Shown here: positions 15,810 to 16,600 of the stretch, piece by piece
How positions within the stretch are numbered: position 1 is the stretch's first letter
Layout: each line of letters opens with the position of its first letter
Source of the DNA: Bacteroidales bacterium UBA1800
GTDB taxonomy: Bacteria; Bacteroidota; Bacteroidia; Bacteroidales; VadinHA17
Assembly: GCA_002319915.1 (NCBI GenBank)
Contig: DCFQ01000068.1
Span: forward strand, 5,947 to 22,546
DNA length: 16,600 bases
Direction of reading: 5' to 3'
Program-made: the position numbers and the translations under genes
Notes under the pieces: generated by a model
Databases searched by the model: none
What the model was told of the DNA's origin: nothing
What the model saw: only the letters and a program-made list of their open reading frames with translations

Positions 15810-16394
15810 TTACTTTCTATTCTGCCTTTTACAGCCAAATTCAACGGCAGCTGCATCGAGATCGTTGTAAACGTCTTCCCCAAAGGCCCTTATCAGGGGT
15901 TCCCGGAGGAACCGGTGAAGGCATATGTCATCCCCGGAACCTCGTTCAAGTGCAGTGGCACAGATTGACAATTCCTGGAAATTTACCGCCTGTATGCCGG
16001 AAAACTTCTTTACCCTGGCGGGAAAAAGATGGCAGGATAACGGCTTGCGGAATCGTATCTTCCCTTCTTGCCATGCTTTCTCAATCCCGCACATATAGAC
16101 GTTACCGCTGAGGATAGTATAGGCGCACTCCTCATTGTTTATCAGCGGAGTGACCTGGTCGTGCTCAAAATCGAGCGTGCTGGTACCTGACTTTTCAATC
16201 TCATTAATGCCCTCCGGCCTGAGATAAGGCCTGATCTCTGGCCATATTTCATCAAGTATGCCGGCTTCCTCATCCGAGACCGGGGCTCCCGAATCGCCGT
16301 AACGGCAGCAGTTGCCCAGGCATTTTGACAGGTCGCACCGGAATTTCTTCTCGATGATATCGAGACTGAAAATTATATCGTCTATGCGAAGCAT
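15810..16394 (-). CDS. DUF3109 cysteine-cluster protein
   Basis: From ATG 16394 the protein is 194 residues and starts MLRIDDIIFSLDIIEKKF, as DUF3109 members do; an upstream in-frame ATG at 16421 would add nine residues but the purine-rich GGGAGAGG lies just before 16394. Nine cysteines are spaced as in the family: C20, C25, C29-C30 in CDLSKCLGNCC, C90, C102, C121 in RKPLSCHLFPAR, C145 and C158. The pattern resembles YkgJ/Fe-S or zinc-binding cysteine clusters, so a metal site is likely. The molecular function of the family is unknown. It lies 167 bp upstream of the SusC gene on the same strand and is probably a separate unit; I see no clear promoter or terminator for it. Confidence 0.88.
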   Translation of the reverse strand: MLRIDDIIFSLDIIEKKFRCDLSKCLGNCCRYGDSGAPVSDEEAGILDEIWPEIRPYLRPEGINEIEKSGTSTLDFEHDQVTPLINNEECAYTILSGNVYMCGIEKAWQEGKIRFRKPLSCHLFPARVKKFSGIQAVNFQELSICATALERGSGDDICLHRFLREPLIRAFGEDVYNDLDAAAVEFGCKRQNRK

Positions 16395-16436
16395 TGGCCT
16401 CTCCCTAAGAGAATGTATCAAAAGTCAAAATCTGTA

Positions 16437-16537
16437 AACCGTAAAGGTCGCAAAGTTATTCTGCAAATCTCGCAAAGAGATTAAATTCAGCAAATTACCT
16501 TTGCTTACTTTGCGCGAACTTGGCGTTCTTTGCGGTT
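16437..16537. repeat. CGCAAAG-rich inverted-repeat element
   Basis: The 21-nt ends, 16437-16457 and 16517-16537, are inverted copies with 17 of 21 positions matching; both read AACCGnAAAG...AAGTT inward. CGCAAAG occurs on the plus strand at 16449-16455 and 16471-16477, and its complement CTTTGCG at 16508-16514 and 16528-16534, with the shorter CTTTGC at 16499-16504, giving a regular phase of about 20-22 nt within each arm. No ORF spans it. It has the shape of a short non-coding mobile or REP-like repeat. It lies upstream of the DUF3109 gene. Confidence 0.7.
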
Positions 16538-16600
16538 AAATCCGACTTTTAGAACATCTTCCTTATGTTGTTAATCAATAAAGTAAACTTTTCTTCCCCC

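Overview
The window reads as a chromosomal segment of a Bacteroidota bacterium, probably an anaerobic Bacteroidales or Marinilabiliales-type lineage. The grounds are a SusC/SusD-type outer-membrane uptake operon, lipoproteins with Bacteroidota-style signal peptides, TAnnTTTG -7 promoter boxes, few Shine-Dalgarno sites, and the gene order coaX-lptC-small membrane protein-CBS-domain hemolysin. The species cannot be named from this sequence. No rRNA, tRNA, CRISPR array, transposase or phage gene is seen.

Layout: (1) 1-49 is a heptamer tandem repeat abutting the stop of a minus-strand FtsX/MacB-type ABC transporter permease (49-2448). (2) A 297-bp divergent intergenic region leads to mfd (2746-6117, +), the transcription-repair coupling factor. 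(3) A tight plus-strand cluster follows: coaX (6193-6921), lptC (6911-7462), a 62-codon two-helix membrane protein (7449-7637) and a DUF21/CBS/CorC_HlyC protein (7647-8906). Overlaps of 11 and 14 bp suggest translational coupling among the first three. (4) 8907-9226 has no gene but holds a REP-like hairpin pair in inverted orientation around a perfect 21-bp stem, then an intrinsic terminator for the operon on the other strand. (5) A minus-strand operon runs from 15642 down to 9227: SusC/RagA TonB-dependent transporter, SusD-like_2 lipoprotein, DUF1735 lipoprotein, FN3-like lipoprotein. It has a recognisable promoter (15703-15674) and terminator (9204-9177). (6) A DUF3109 cysteine-cluster protein (16394-15810, -) and a ~100-bp inverted-repeat element built from CGCAAAG words (16437-16537) close the window.

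How the genes work together: the SusCD pair with two surface-type lipoproteins should form one outer-membrane import machine in which the lipoproteins capture ligand and SusC passes it through with TonB energy. No degradative enzyme, sigma/anti-sigma pair or hybrid two-component regulator lies beside it, so the substrate cannot be inferred. The coaX-lptC cluster joins CoA biosynthesis to lipopolysaccharide export only by position; I see no direct functional link.

I did not find a convincing new biological system. The points most worth a second look are the two intergenic repeat structures, the T7A7 palindrome in the SusC promoter spacer, the near-leaderless promoter of the CBS-domain gene, and the orphan four-gene uptake operon.
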